Shown piece after piece: positions 11,111 to 22,948 of a stretch of DNA of 64,000 nucleotides. Below the pieces are notes generated by a model that saw only the letters and a list, made by a program, of their open reading frames with translations, was not told the DNA's origin and searched no databases. Source of the stretch: Pogonophryne albipinna (taxonomy: Eukaryota; Chordata; Actinopteri; Perciformes; Artedidraconidae). Made by a program: the position numbers and the translations under genes. The stretch covers positions 35,181,420 through 35,245,419 of the forward strand of contig CM053243.1 in the NCBI GenBank assembly GCA_028583405.1, in the 5' to 3' direction. Positions within the stretch are counted from its first letter, which is position 1. Each line of letters begins with the position of its first letter.

Positions 11111-11954
11111 GCGACCACACTGACTTGTATATAGTGTGTATAAAGGGCCCTATGATAGGGAGAGGCAGCTGATGTGTCACCATGTTCTGCTAAGTCCTTC
11201 ATAAACATGTTCCTTTGATTCCAACAAGTGTTGAAATGTCAACTGCCTTATGTTACCCCATAAGGCTTTTTACCATGATTACATTGAGTACTTAAAACAC
11301 CTATGCAATTGGTCTTCATGTACAAAACTACAATAACTCGAATAATAGCCTTAAAGTGTGTTTAATGAGCTAGAGGAAACTACAAAAAGTATTAATCTAC
11401 CTATCAATTTTTACTGGCAAAATTAATTTCATAATTAAAGTACTCCCAAGGCTATAGTATCTGTTCCAGTCATTACTCCTTATACATTTCAATATCTCTG
11501 AAAGTCTTAAAAATAACATACATGATATGTAACTGTAAAGCAGAACTTACTAACCAGGTAGCAACATGTCACTGTCTGGAACACAGAAATCTTGGAGTAA
11601 CAACTATATATCATCTAAAAAAACACAATTGAAAAGTTGTCTCCCAGCATCATAGACATAAACATCTACGTACCACTGCCTGGAAGACTGCTGGGAAAAT
11701 GAGAGATTAGAGACAATATAGTGTCAGAAGATAATGGGCAAATTCCTATTAATGAACATCATTACTTAACAAGCGCAGCTTCTAAAACTCTTATAGCTAA
11801 ATTAGTTTGAAGTACTTGAAATACTTACATATTTGAAAAGGCGGGACTTTTTTTATATTAACAATATTAGATTTGGTTATGTCAGAGCTGTGGAATATGT
11901 CTAACACTCAGGTGTACATCAGCTCCAGGTTATAAACTTATTTAAAATGCGAAA
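11111..11954 (+). other. Downstream flank of PGBD gene, possible 3' UTR
   Basis: The sequence is AT-rich without recognisable ORFs or repeats. No AATAAA close to the stop codon was seen; the first convincing signal is at 13017. Probably 3' UTR or intergenic DNA. Confidence 0.35.
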
Positions 11955-12177
11955 TACAGCTCCGAAAAATATTAAGAGACCACTGCGGCATTATCAATTT
12001 CTCTGGTTTTACTATTTATAGGAATGTGTTTGAGTGCAATGACGTTTTTGTTATGGTATTCTATAAACTACTGACAATATTGCTCTGTGTTGGAATTCGA
12101 CATACAATGGAATGGAAAGCCTGTCATACATAGAGATTGAGATTTAAGAACAATTTGGAGTGGTCTCCAGAGCTGTA
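11955..12177. mobile_element. Short TA-flanked MITE (Tc1/mariner-like)
   Basis: Inverted ends acagctccgaaaaatatt...aagagaccac at left and gtggtctcc..agagctgt at right are bounded by TA on both sides (11955-11956 and 12176-12177). This matches a common fish element whose left end continues with a 'ggttttactatttata' phrase, also present here. At 223 bp it has no coding capacity. Confidence 0.65.
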
Positions 12178-13421
12178 TCTGTTAATGTCAAGGTATTAGC
12201 CTTCAGAAGCAGGTCATTATGAGTGTCAGCTGAAAAAAAACAATCATATTGTGCATCCCAAATGAAAATCAATACCTCAGGTCATCTTCTGTTATCTGCA
12301 ACGAAGATCCTTCTTACAACAAATGATGATTCTTCATGTGGGAAGTTCATTTAGTTATTTAAATCATTTTAAATCAATGGAAGACAGTTAAACTACCTCT
12401 GAAAATGTTTACATGTGCACTCGTTTAACTAAAATGACATCTTATTGTTGTTAACATGAGTCATTTGTTACTCAGCTGTTGTTTCTCCAGGTTTTGGTAC
12501 TGCTGTACAGTACCTCAGCAGTTTGGTTTTGTGTTCATTAACAACAGCTTCCTCATTTTCTTCTTTTTTGTATGCAACAAAAAGTTTTCTTTGCTTCATA
12601 TTAGTATTTCTGAAGCTCAGATGTTTAAACATACTTAATATAAAGCAGAACTTGTGTACATACAAGCATGCTGTTTTCTTTTTACAGTTTACCTCATCAA
12701 CTCACTCCACACTAATGACACGATACTTGGTGCTACATTTACATGGATCTACATTTTACAATTGTTTGTGAATATTTAAAGAGTTCTTTACAACAACAGA
12801 GCACACTATTAAAGCATTTTGTACTGAACAATGAACGGCTATTACTACAGTCTCAATCTGCAATACTTCTCCAGCTCTTCCAAAGTTATTTCAAAGTGCC
12901 TCTTCTGTTGATAAACATGTTTTTGTATACACTACTCTTTTGAATGCTGTATATATGTGTAAGTGGGTTGGAGTAGGGATTTGGAATAGCCTTTTTTGTG
13001 TGTGTTGTTGTACAAAAATAAAAAGTAAATACAAATTGGAGCTGTACTCAGTATGTTTATATTGTTGTGGTGGTGGTGGGTGGAGGTGTATAAATAGATA
13101 AATAAAGGTAAAATATGGGACAACTATAGTTCATAACATTTACATATACTCTGATTTTGGTAGAGTACATTTCCAAAAGTTAAAAGCATACAACATCTTA
13201 GAAGAAGTCCAAATATAAAACACATTTACTAGTTGTACAAGAAGCTGAGATCATTATGCTCCTGTGGAGGGGATGCTTGTGAATGATTCAGTGATGCTAA
13301 ATATCTTAAATAATGCTTTGGTACAAGAGGAAGTGTTTTAAACATCACATTTTTTCATTATCATACAAAAAAACACATTCATCATAATGTGTTAACTCTG
13401 CATTCATTCAGACATTCATCT
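12178..13421. other. Non-coding flank
   Basis: No gene or interspersed repeat recognised. It contains the AATAAA plus GT-rich pair listed separately (13017). Confidence 0.4.
13017..13022 (+). terminator. Candidate polyadenylation signal for the PGBD gene
   Basis: An AATAAA is followed by a GT-rich block (attgttgtggtggtggtggg, about 13059-13080), the arrangement expected of a vertebrate poly(A) site. It lies 1.9 kb after the stop codon; use by the PGBD transcript would imply a long 3' UTR containing the MITE at 11955. Confidence 0.3.
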
Positions 13422-13776
13422 TAAAGGTGGGGTAGGTCATTTTGGAGAAACCAGCTCGAGTGCGCTAGAATTTGAAAATACACAGCCGGAAGAAATCTGC
13501 CACTTCCTTACAGAGCGCCTCCTCCAACACACACGAACGCACACATGACCAATGAGGGCACGAGATAAGTTTGTGCACAGATGGAAGGCTGACAGGCAGG
13601 TAGGCCATCCAGTTATTTTAGCCAGGCCGGCCAAAATGATTGGTCGTGCTTTTTACAGTATTACGTCAAAAGCACTTAAGATATTCATTGCTATCGTGAT
13701 GTTAAGAGCATTCAATGGAATATAACAAAAAGTGTATCTCGAGCCGGTTTCTCAAACTTACCTACCCCACCTTTAA
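13422..13776. mobile_element. TTAA-flanked MITE, copy 1 (T2/Kolobok-like ends)
   Basis: The ends are TTAAAGGTGGGGTAGGT and its inverse, followed by a shared cca/ccggctcgag block, with TTAA at both sides (13422-13425 and 13773-13776). A second copy in opposite relative orientation is at 54342-54796. TTAA plus AGG ends fit the T2/Kolobok type; piggyBac or Harbinger relatives cannot be excluded. Non-coding. Confidence 0.75.
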
Positions 13777-14421
13777 GTAATTACACCTGCGTAAAGGTGT
13801 GAAACAAAGCTGCTCTCAAACTCTATTGAGAACTTTAGAGATTCAAAACAATTGAATAAATACAATCTGCCAACTATAAATCTTGGTAATGATCATGTAA
13901 ATCAATCCACACTTTAATAAACAAAGCTGATGTGTCAGTCAGTTAATGGGTCACACTGAATTCTCAATGTTACTTTACCCTGACAGGAAACACAAACAGT
14001 ATGCTCCGTTCACACATGTTGTTTTTTTCTCAGGAAATGTAAAATAAACTGAAAAAAACAGATGTCCAACTGAGTCACTTCATCCTGCTGATGCTGATTG
14101 TTCTTTGAGAAACGTTATAATGCATTGCTTATTTCTTTCAATAAGTGTCAATTCGTTATATATTTAATATTTGAGAACAATAATTGAATCAAAATGTAAC
14201 TGATTATCAAACATTTACATGTGCACAGCTGAATTTGGGGAACTTCCTTTAGCTATAAACATTAGCTCTGCAACTGCAGATTATTTCCATCTTAAATGTA
14301 TCCGCCAATTATTTTATCGATGAATCCATAAAATGTCAAAAAACATTTAAACATGTACAGTCCACTTTCTGAAGGTCAAAGCTGTCTTTAAATACTTTGT
14401 TCTGCCAATCCAAATATATTC
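13777..14421. other. Non-coding spacer
   Basis: AT-rich sequence with no recognised gene, repeat or conserved motif. Confidence 0.4.
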
Positions 14422-14608
14422 TACGGTGGCCCTGAAGTGCAAGTCAAAACAGCACTTCAGGAAACACCACAGCATTTCACAAAACGATACAGCATTTCAG
14501 AAAACGCCACAGCATTTCAGAAAACGCCACTGCATTTCAACTTATATGGAAAGGGTATTCCTTTAGGGAGAACACTTCTTGTTTGTGATTGGACAGAGCC
14601 AGACAGAA

Positions 14609-14683
14609 CGGCTCTTTTGAACGGCTCTTTGAAAGGAACGGATCCGGCTCCCTTCAAAGAGCCATAATTCCCATCACTAGTAA
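14609..14683 (-). mobile_element. Fragment of a hAT-like terminus
   Basis: Read on the minus strand it begins tagtgatgggaattatggct and contains repeated gagccg phrases, resembling the terminal region of common fish hAT elements. It is nested in the left arm of the foldback; no partner end was found. Confidence 0.35.
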
Positions 14684-14691
14684 ACAAACAA

Positions 14692-14716
14692 AGACTGTCT
14701 ATGACATAGACAGTCT
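14692..14716. repeat. Perfect 12-bp-arm hairpin
   Basis: The sequence agactgtctatg, one base, then its exact inverse complement lies just beyond the hAT-like fragment inside the foldback element. It may be the loop-proximal end of another inserted repeat. Confidence 0.7.
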
Positions 14717-14965
14717 GTGGTTTGTTCATGTTTAACTTTTGTCCAGTTTCTGAACAGATATGAGGAGCTGTGAGCTCTGTGTGCTAACAGCTAACGGCTG
14801 ATGTTTCGGGACATGTTGTGCTGTCGGGTGCTGACCAGTCACGAAGCGTCATTTCTTGACTGGCAGCAAAAACAACCAATCACAGCAGTGCTTCTCTGGC
14901 TGGCTCTATCCAATCACAAACAAGAAGTCTTCTCGGTAAAGGAATACCCTTTCCGTGTAAGTTGA

Positions 14966-15156
14966 GAGAGGTGTGTGGCGTAGTGGGTTGTCCGTAGGTG
15001 TTCGGATCAGGGGGTCACAGGTTCAAACCCCACTGCAGTCAGCATGTCGTTGTGTCCCTGGGCAAGACACTTCACCCCAAATTGCTCCTGTGGGGATTGC
15101 CCACAGTATTGAGTGTGGAAGTTGCTTTGGATAAAAGCGTCTAACAAGTGATGTGA
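14966..15156 (+). mobile_element. tRNA-derived SINE with 7-bp TSD
   Basis: It has a polymerase III A box (TGGCGTAGTGGG, 14976-14987) and B box (GGTTCAAACCC, 15020-15030). A body phrase (ccctgggcaagacacttcac) and an L2-like tail (gctttggataaaagcgtct) follow. The flanks are a direct repeat aagttga at 14959-14965 and 15157-15163. The tail implies mobilisation by an L2-type LINE. It cuts the right arm of the surrounding foldback, so it is younger. Confidence 0.85.
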
Positions 15157-15487
15157 AAGTTGAAATGCTGTGGTGTTTTCTGAAATGCTTTAGTGTTTAG
15201 TGAAATGCTGTAGCGTTTTCTGAAATGCTTTAGTGTTTTGTGAAATGCTGTAGCGTTTTCTGAAATGCTTTAGTGTTTAGTGAAATGCTGTGGTGTTTTC
15301 TGAAATGCTTTAGTGTTTTGTGAAATGCTGTAGCGTTTTCTGAAATGCTTTAGTGTTTAGTGAAATGCTGTGGTGTTTTCTGAAATGCTTTAGTGTTTTG
15401 TGAAATGCTGTTTTGATTTGCACTTCAGGGCCACCGTAATATTCAGTTTAACAAGATTTAAAACAGAATAGAAGAACATCTCCACAT

Positions 15488-15719
15488 TTAAAGAGGCATA
15501 TTATGCTCCTTTCAGGTTTATGTTTGTATTTTGTGCCTTTACTGTGACATGTTTACATGCTTTAATGTTCATAAAGTTGTTCATAAAGTACCTGCTCTGT
15601 TATTATTTGTAAGTCACTTCGAGATGTCCCGCCCCTTAGCCTATCAAGTACAATGTGTTGAAGAGCCAGCCAATAAAAGCGCAAAAGGAAAACCCCAAAA
15701 GCATAATAGGGCCTCTTAA
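15488..15719. mobile_element. TTAA-flanked MITE, 'TATTATGCTC' family, short copy
   Basis: The left end TTAAAGAGGCATATTATGCT is matched by an inverse right end (gcataatagggcctcTTAA). The internal text (caggtttatgtttgtattttgtgc; cccgccccttagcctatca) recurs at 57010-57413. Related ends occur at 46272 and 63193. Non-coding. Confidence 0.7.
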
Positions 15720-16907
15720 AAAGGCATTTTCTGCCATTTTTTAATTAAAAAACTATTTGCAGTCAAACCATAAATATATTAGTCGTTAATCGTCCAAGCT
15801 CTTATATACTGTAACAATTCCAAAGTGATTTGAGACTGACCCGGTCAGAAGCGACAGCTACATAATTTAGTGGTAAAACTGCAGCAAGGTTAAATACAGG
15901 TTGAATGAATATATGATAATAAAGCACTCATATCAGGGCTTCTCATAATCAGGGCCTGAACTGAGATATTGTCAATAGTAATGAACTGAATGTACATACA
16001 TACACTGAAAACCAAATTAGTCCAGCAGCAGAATGCCCTCGGTATGTTAATGCTGCCCCTGACATTCTGTCCGCTAACAAGATAGTTAAGATAAAATAAT
16101 GTTTTTCCCTTGATAGCTGGGTGAAAGAAAAACACGAGAAATGAAAGCGAGTGGAGGCATGGTAATGCAACACTAAGCATGGATGATGCATAAAATAAAA
16201 AAAGTCCGAGTGACCGCTGAACTTATCCTTCTCTGGTCTGATGGCAGCGGTACGTGCACCGGCGCATTAGCAGCCAGGTGACAGCTGCGGCACGGCGTAT
16301 AGCTGTGATTAATAGCCTGATAGCTCCTTTCACAGAGGCTTTGCGGACAGAGTGGCCTCCAAGGTGGGGCGATGTGATGGGAGCATCCGTCTGTGATTAT
16401 ATATCCTGTGTCTGCAGATAAGAAGACTGGTTAGCCTACTGCCAATCACACCCACAGATTGTATTTGGTTTTCTTCAAAACATTAAAACGGGAGCAATTC
16501 TGCAAGTGCGTAGCTCAAACTCATGTCAGTTAAAAAGCAGAAGCGTAAGAAAACACCTGCTTGGGTGTTAATAACACTGTTTCTGCTTACTAAATATTTT
16601 AGCCGCATTTGGAAATATTGGGTGTATTTTCTACATCACAGAGATCTTTCAGTGGTGGCAATGTTAGAGGTTCATTTAGTTTGATCTCTTCCTTCTGGCT
16701 GGTGCATGTTGTGATTGGTTCTGGACCCCTGTACTCTGAAATAACATTAGGCAGAAAAAGACAATGAATTACTGCATATGAATGACTAGCAATCCTCAAG
16801 CCAGACATTGTAAGGTAAGCACATGTGACCCTCTTTTGACTCCCACTGGCTGATGTATGACAATTGCTCATTAAAATAAAAGGCTGGCTCAAAGGAAGAA
16901 AGTCTGT

Positions 16908-16910
<3 letters not shown>
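15720..16910. other. Non-coding; possible conserved block at 16210-16400
   Basis: No genes seen. The 16210-16400 segment is GC-richer with CAGGTG and CAGCTG E-boxes and a TGATTAATAG homeodomain-type motif, and looks unlike the surrounding repeats. The rest is plain AT-rich sequence. Confidence 0.35.

Positions 16911-16971
<61 letters not shown>
16911..16971. repeat. (GT)n microsatellite
   Basis: About 30 uninterrupted GT units. Confidence 0.95.
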
Positions 16972-16974
<3 letters not shown>

Positions 16975-17331
16975 GAATTTCCTCCAGCTGCTCCAGTTTC
17001 CTGTCACAGCCCAAAGACATGCATATTAGGGTGAATTGATGACCTAAAAATTAAGCCTGGGTTTGTTTGCTTATGGCCTTTGTTGACCAAATGGTCCCAG
17101 GAACTAAGGAATCCTAAGAAGCCAATAGCAGACTAAAAGTTACTTTTAAACATATAATTTGGTTCCTATTTCCTTCCTTGAGAACCCTGGATAATAGACT
17201 AGTAATTGAACAAAAAGTAATGTTTGAGACAAGTTTTGACAACCACGTGCTGTTCTTTGTAATTTAGCATTGTGTGACCATGATGTTGAAATATATTTTG
17301 AAATGAGATGTGCAAAGGCGGAAAAAAGAAG

Positions 17332-18178
17332 ACCTAAAAAGGGCCTATGTCATGCTTTTCCGGTTATTACCCGTCCCCTTGTGTGTTATGAAGGTTTGTA
17401 TGCATGTAAACGGTCTGCAGAGTCACAAACCCTCAAAGTACACCCTGTAGCGAGTAAAACTCTAACACAGTCTATGCTGCCCCAAAACGCCTCGTTGGAG
17501 ATTTCTAATTTTCCATTGTTTACTTCCTGGGTACTCTGACGTGTGAATACCCAGAGGCCACACACCCAGCCAGCATTTCACGAAACAAAGCTTCCCAAAC
17601 CTTTCAGCGATTCATGGCGGATATGTACAGAGTAGGGCACTGAAGAACGATGCTGTTCCTACTTTGTTTGGACCAGCGGGAGATTTGGGTACACAACCTG
17701 TAAGTATTCATTGTTGTATTTATGATGTTTAAAACAAACACGGTATCTACCACGACTGTTTAAAACGTTTTTCGGACTACGTTGGGATCGCGGAGAAATG
17801 CTTTCCGCGGATCAATTCTCACAGCGTTATAAACTTTTTTCTTACTCAATATCAAGCCACACTTATTGTTTTTACTTCGGCTGTGAGTGTTTGTGTGTGC
17901 TCAGGATGAGTTTCGCTTGTTCGGATCGCAGCAACGAGCCTCGCAACTTCCCGACCAATCAGAGCACACTGGGCTCACAGGGAGGGGGGGGGGGGGGGCA
18001 GGAGCTCCAACAAGCTGTTTAGGACAGAGAGTGAATACCGGTAAATACACATACTTTACAGAGATGCTGTTTGAGAAACCAATGTGAGTTTGGAAAATTG
18101 CACAATATAAATCTATTTTAGTATACCTCAACAATGGAATTATGATCAGTAGAAGTGGCCATGACATGGGACCTTTAA
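17332..18178. mobile_element. MITE, ~850 bp, 'ATGTCATG' ends
   Basis: The left end (aaagggcctatgtcatgc) and right end (ggccatgacatgggacctttaa) are imperfect inverses. A 15-base G run sits at 17984-17998. A segment at 17830-17875 (ttactcaatatcaagccaca) is shared with the TIRs of the 3-kb element at 33075-36090. Non-coding. Confidence 0.6.
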
Positions 18179-20950
18179 ATGCAACCCAAGAGAACAAGAT
18201 CCTTACTAAAAAGCGAATTTGGCTTATTATTGGTTTTCTCAGGATTTTATTAATTGTCATAATCATTGGAAACCAATATCATTAATGAGAAAATTGGTAA
18301 TTAATCATCCAGCCCAAAGACCAATCGTTATATTGGTATTATCTATAGCGTGGAGAAGTTCCTGAGTCCCTACATATGATAAAATACAGTTTTAATATCC
18401 TGGTTTGGTTTTTGATGATCAGCTTTGTGAAGCAACACTGTTCATCAAGAGAAGAGGCGCACATCTCTCAACACATTATTCATTGTGTCATCCTGATCAC
18501 TGACCCAGGCTCAGCCATTTAGACGGACAGCATATGCCCTTACAGTACTAGGTGCCCTGTCATTATGGTAATGGTGCTGGGTGTCAAAACCCTGCTGCTG
18601 CTCTCCGACAAGATAAACACTTATCACATCATTACACACCATTATTGATTTTAATGAAGTCAACAAGCTCCCAAGCACAGGATACCCTCTCAACGGTTGA
18701 CTCATTAAATGTTCCAACATGTGAATAACCCAGGGCTCAATTATCAAGTCAGTGAGCTGTCCTCGAGCCTGCTCACCTCCCCCTCCTCCTCCTCACTAAA
18801 CCACAGGGACAATCAGTCACAACTTCGGCCTGTTCTGTTGCTGTGAGTGATGGAGATGTCCTGATAAGAGTAAGGGCAATTTATCTTCGAGCCAATATTG
18901 GATTTTGTATTACATATTCAGTCATGCTTCACCCTGCCAATGTAATGGAGGTTCTCTGGGGTAAAGGTAAACAGGTACATGGTGTGTTTTAGCATTACAA
19001 GTGGTAAACTCAAGGATACTGAGGTAACAAATGTAACTGGATGTATCAGAGCTCAGATGGCAGAACTACAGTCATTTTTTACTAACTTGTGTACCCCTGA
19101 GCAAGGGACTTAAAACCCTGAATGCTGAGTGATCTGCTCAATGGCCTTCAATACTGAAACAGTAATAAAAAAACAACATCCTAAGTTGTTTTGGTTGAGG
19201 TTAAGATTTGAAATAGGATTCCTGTCTTGAAAAAAATCATGCCTCCTAAGAAGATGTTTTAATGTATTCATAGTTTAAAATGAAACAGCCTTAATTGATG
19301 TTACATAGGGCGTTGTTTAGAATGTTACCCGGCAAATTGTGGGATTGCATTATCTCCTTTCCTTTGATGAAGAATGGTCAAGTATATTATATCCTAAAGG
19401 GGGAACTAAAGCAAGCTTTAAAGGCAGATTTCCTCAGATAATTCGTCCTGCTGGTATAATGGCTGCCATTTAGATACATCTGGGTAATTTTACTCAGTAA
19501 GGAACCTTCATGAGCAGAAAAAACATTATTCAACTGCAGCCTGTGAGTGGGAAAAAAGTCCCTTTGTGTGTTAGTGTCTGCCAAATGAGTGTTATGTAAT
19601 GTACCGGGCAACCTCCATGTGTGAATGTGCGTGACTGTGTGGGTGTGCATCTTCTGCCTGAAGAAGACAGTTGGCATTTACAGCAAAATACTTTGATAAT
19701 TAGTTATATATTTCACATGTATGCAAAAAGTACATAAATGTCTAACACCATTTTGTCAGTGTTATGTGTGCACCTGTTCACCAGCTATTAGTATTTCATC
19801 CATCAGGAGTTACAAACTTGTCATCGGGGAGTTCCTCTCCACTCACTTCAGGATGTTCATCACACGAAGGTCACACCAAAACTCCACCAGCTGCTCTTTA
19901 TTAACACTCAACCTTTCAATAGAGCCTTCTGCCAGTTACAGGAGGAAGTGTAGTTAAACAGAGGAGAGGGGTATGTGTTTCTTCACTGGCAACAACCTTG
20001 CACTGGCAACATTCAAACACCTGCCTTTACATTCTCAACCTCTCTTTATACCATGTAGTGCAATGGTTTTACTGAAATAACAAGCTTGACCTAACCCTGA
20101 CCCTAACCCTATCAAGATAGGGAAAACATTTCATTTATTAACCCTGGTGATACAAAAAAAAGTGTTTGGGTGGCTTTTTAAACCCTCTGATATTCCCCAC
20201 TAAACAAACCAGAAATGTAAGAAATGCATGACCATAGGGGGAAAACAACTATTTTCAATAATCCAATATTATCGGACAGCTAAAACAGTGAGCTAAGAAC
20301 TAAGACAGATATTTGTCAGACTTTTTTTCTTCTGGACTAATAACTAGCAAACAACTACCTACACCTCCCGAAACCTGCTTCTCCTCGTCTCCATTAGAGA
20401 GCAAGACTTGTGCTCCACATTGCAGAAAACAAAGGTTTTCCTGAATTAAATAAATCGATAAGTGCTTCCTTCACTGTGATATAATCCTTGAACTGCAATA
20501 TCCTGGGTATACTATACTTTTCAAAGACAGCACAGTTGACATGCTTAAGGCAACAGGTGCAGTGAGCTGAGGCCCCTTTGTACTCTGAGCATCTGTATTA
20601 TAGCCAGGAGTGTTCTGCAGGTATTTTTGGGGAAGAACTACATGAGGCTTTCACCGTTTCTATGGCTGTGACTATTGAAAACCCCTTTGAAGCTTGATGC
20701 GCTGAGTTCACTGAGTTCAGAGTTGAAATATATTTTACTTCAAGCACTGGGAGTTGTTGACACCAATGCATGCATATGGCAATATAACAATGTCAGCAAA
20801 ACAACAAGACAACAATGTTGCGAAGAGAATGAGGATTAATACCTAAAGCACCTGAAATTGGGAAGCAAAATAATGCCAACACACTCAGACCAAGATTAAC
20901 TGCAACTAAAAAGGACACAATATATTTAATATTTAAAATGCTAAGGAGAG
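18179..20950. other. Non-coding stretch with a SINE fragment
   Basis: No gene recognised. About 19080-19150 (tgtgtacccctgagcaagggactt) resembles the body of a tRNA-derived SINE. A short telomere-like run (cctaaccctgaccctaaccct) is at 20091-20111. The 18440-18760 segment is non-repetitive and could be a conserved non-coding element. Confidence 0.4.
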
Positions 20951-21217
20951 ACCATCCATCCATCCATCTTCTCCCGCTTATCCGTGTTCGGGTCGCGGAG
21001 GTAGCAGTTCTAGCAGAGAGCCCCAAACTTTCCTTTCCCTGGCCACATCAACCAGCTCTGACTGGGGGATTCCAAGGCGCTCCCAGGCCATCGAAGAGAT
21101 ATAATCCCTCCACCTGGTCCTAGGTCTACCCCTCGGTCTTCAAAACTGGAAGTGCCTGGAACACCTCCCTAGAGAGGCGCACAGGTGGCATCCTTACAAA
21201 AAGCAGTGGTGCAATCC

Positions 21218-21841
21218 TTAGTCCACCGAACTGCAGACCCCCTCCCCCTGACTATGCCTCAAAATCCTATCCATGTATATTACAAACAGGATTGGTGACA
21301 AAGCGCAGCCCTGGCGGAGGCCAACTCTCACCGGAAATGGGTCTGACTTACTGTCGAGGACCCGGACACAGCTCTTGCTTTGGGAGTACAGAGATTGGAT
21401 GGCCCTGAGTAGAGACCCCTCCCACAGTAACTCCCTGGGAACCCGGTCATACGCCTTCTCCAAATCTACAAAACACATGTAGACCGGATAAGTGTACTCC
21501 CAGGCCCCCTCCAGGATCCTTGCGAGAGTAAAAAGCTGATCCGTCGTTCCACGATCAGGACGGATTCTGCATTGTTCCTCCTCACTCTGAGGTTCGACAA
21601 TCGGCCTGACGACCGTCCTTTCAAGTACCTTAGAGTAAACTTTCCCGGGGAGGCTGAGTAGTGTGATGCCTCTGTAATTGGCCCACACCCTCTGATCCCC
21701 CTTTTTGAAAAGGGGAACCACCACCCCGGTCTGCCACTCCTTCGGTACTGTTTCCGACTTCCACGCAACTTTGATGAGACGTGTCAACCATGACAGTCCC
21801 TCACCACAAGGAGGTTTGAGGGTTACCACCCCTTGAGGCAC
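21218..21841 (-). pseudogene. LINE reverse-transcriptase fragment
   Basis: The 207-codon frame contains RT block motifs NYRGITLLSLPGKVYSKVLE, RGTTDQLFTL, CFVDLEKAYDRVPRELLW and LRQGCALSPILFVIYMDRI. It ends at HSQGEGVCSSVD and never reaches the (F/Y)ADD catalytic box: the following codons jump to the C-terminal region (GRPRTRWRDYIS), showing an internal deletion. Not functional. Confidence 0.85.
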
Positions 21842-22117
21842 CTAAGACCTTGAGACCACAGCTCCCCGCAGCGGCTTCGGCAATAGAGGCTTTGAACACC
21901 ACCTACTCTGGTTCAATGTCCTCCGCCTCCACAGGGATGCCCGAAAAGCTCCGCCGGAGGTGTGAGTTGAAGGCCTCCTGAACTTGGGCCTCCTCCAGAC
22001 GTTCACAGTTCACTGGCACTACACATTTGGGCTTACCAGGTCTGTCCAGAGGCTTCCCCCGCCACTCGACCCAACTCATCACCAGATGGTGATCAGTTGA
22101 CAGCTCCGCCCCTCTCT

Positions 22118-22948
22118 TTACCGAGTGTCCAAAACATACGGCCTCAGGTCCGATGATACGATAACGAAATTGATCATGGACCTTCTGCCTAGGGTGCTCT
22201 GGTACCACGTACACTTATGAGCATCCGTATGTTCGAACATGGTGTTTATTATGGCCAATCCATGACTAGCACAGAAGTTCAGTAACAAATCACCACTCCG
22301 GTTCAGATCAGGGGGGCCGTTCCTCCCAATCACGCCCCTCCAAGTGTCTCCATCATTGCCCACATGTGCGTTGAAGTCTCCCAGCAAGATTAATGAGTAC
22401 CCTTCAGGAGCCCCATACAGGACTCTTTCCAGGGTCTCCAATAAGGCCGAATACTCTGAACTGCGTTTTTGAATTGACAAGCTCTGTTTGGTGCATAAGC
22501 ACATACAACAGTGAGAGTTTTCCCCCCCCATAACCCGCAGGCATAGGGAGGCGAACCTCTCGTCCACTTGGGTGAACTCCAACAAAGAAGCACTCAACCG
22601 GGGGCTTGTGAGTATCCCCACACCCGCCCGGCGCCTCACACCTTGGGCAACTCCGGAGAAGTATAGAGTCCAACCCCTATCCAGAAGTAAGGTTCCAGAG
22701 CCGACGCTGTGCGTAGAGGTGAGCCCAACCTGATCCAACTGGTAACGCTCCACCTCCCGCACAAGCTCCGGCTCCTTCCCCCCCAGAGAGGTAATTTTCC
22801 ATGTCCCCAAAGCCAGCTTCTGTCGCCCGGGTCTGGTCCGTCGAGACCCTCTGCTTTCACAGCCACCCTTCTGGTAGCGCACCCGACCCCATCGCTTTTT
22901 CCTGTAGGTGGTGGGCCCGCGGGACGGAGAAGCGGAGGTGTTGCCCAC
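22118..22948 (-). pseudogene. LINE apurinic-type endonuclease domain
   Basis: The 276-codon frame starts the catalytic region at [19 protein letters not shown] and carries the APE signatures [11 protein letters not shown] and [21 protein letters not shown]. In active relatives the last motif normally reads IDFV, so an Asp-to-Asn change may disable it. The enzyme nicks target DNA to prime reverse transcription. The frame breaks near 22140 and continues in another frame at 22214-21903 (KRGAELSTDHHLV). Confidence 0.8.

Larger units (their letters stand above)
14422..15438. mobile_element. 1-kb foldback element with tandem repeats in its arms
   Basis: The termini are TA then cggtggccctgaagtgcaa, and the inverse followed by TA. 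Inside each end the arms are arrays of a roughly 20-bp unit (variants of tgaaatgctgtagcgttttc). The left arm has about four units; the right arm (15164-15415) has about a dozen, organised as a 40-bp higher-order period. Arms continue through gtttgtgattgga / tccaatcacaaac. The right arm was later interrupted by a SINE (14966-15156). No transposase is encoded. Confidence 0.8.

Noticed and set aside
14966..15156. tRNA gene
   Set aside because: The A and B boxes are present, but the SINE body, L2-like tail and flanking TSD show a retroposed SINE, not a tRNA.
15164..15415. CRISPR-like array
   Set aside because: A tandem 20/40-bp repeat without unique spacers, in a foldback arm of a eukaryotic genome.
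18511..18747. 78-codon minus ORF in a non-repetitive segment
   Set aside because: No splice-flanked exon structure or known domain.
20091..20111. True telomere
   Set aside because: Only about three degenerate CCCTAA-type units in internal sequence; too short.
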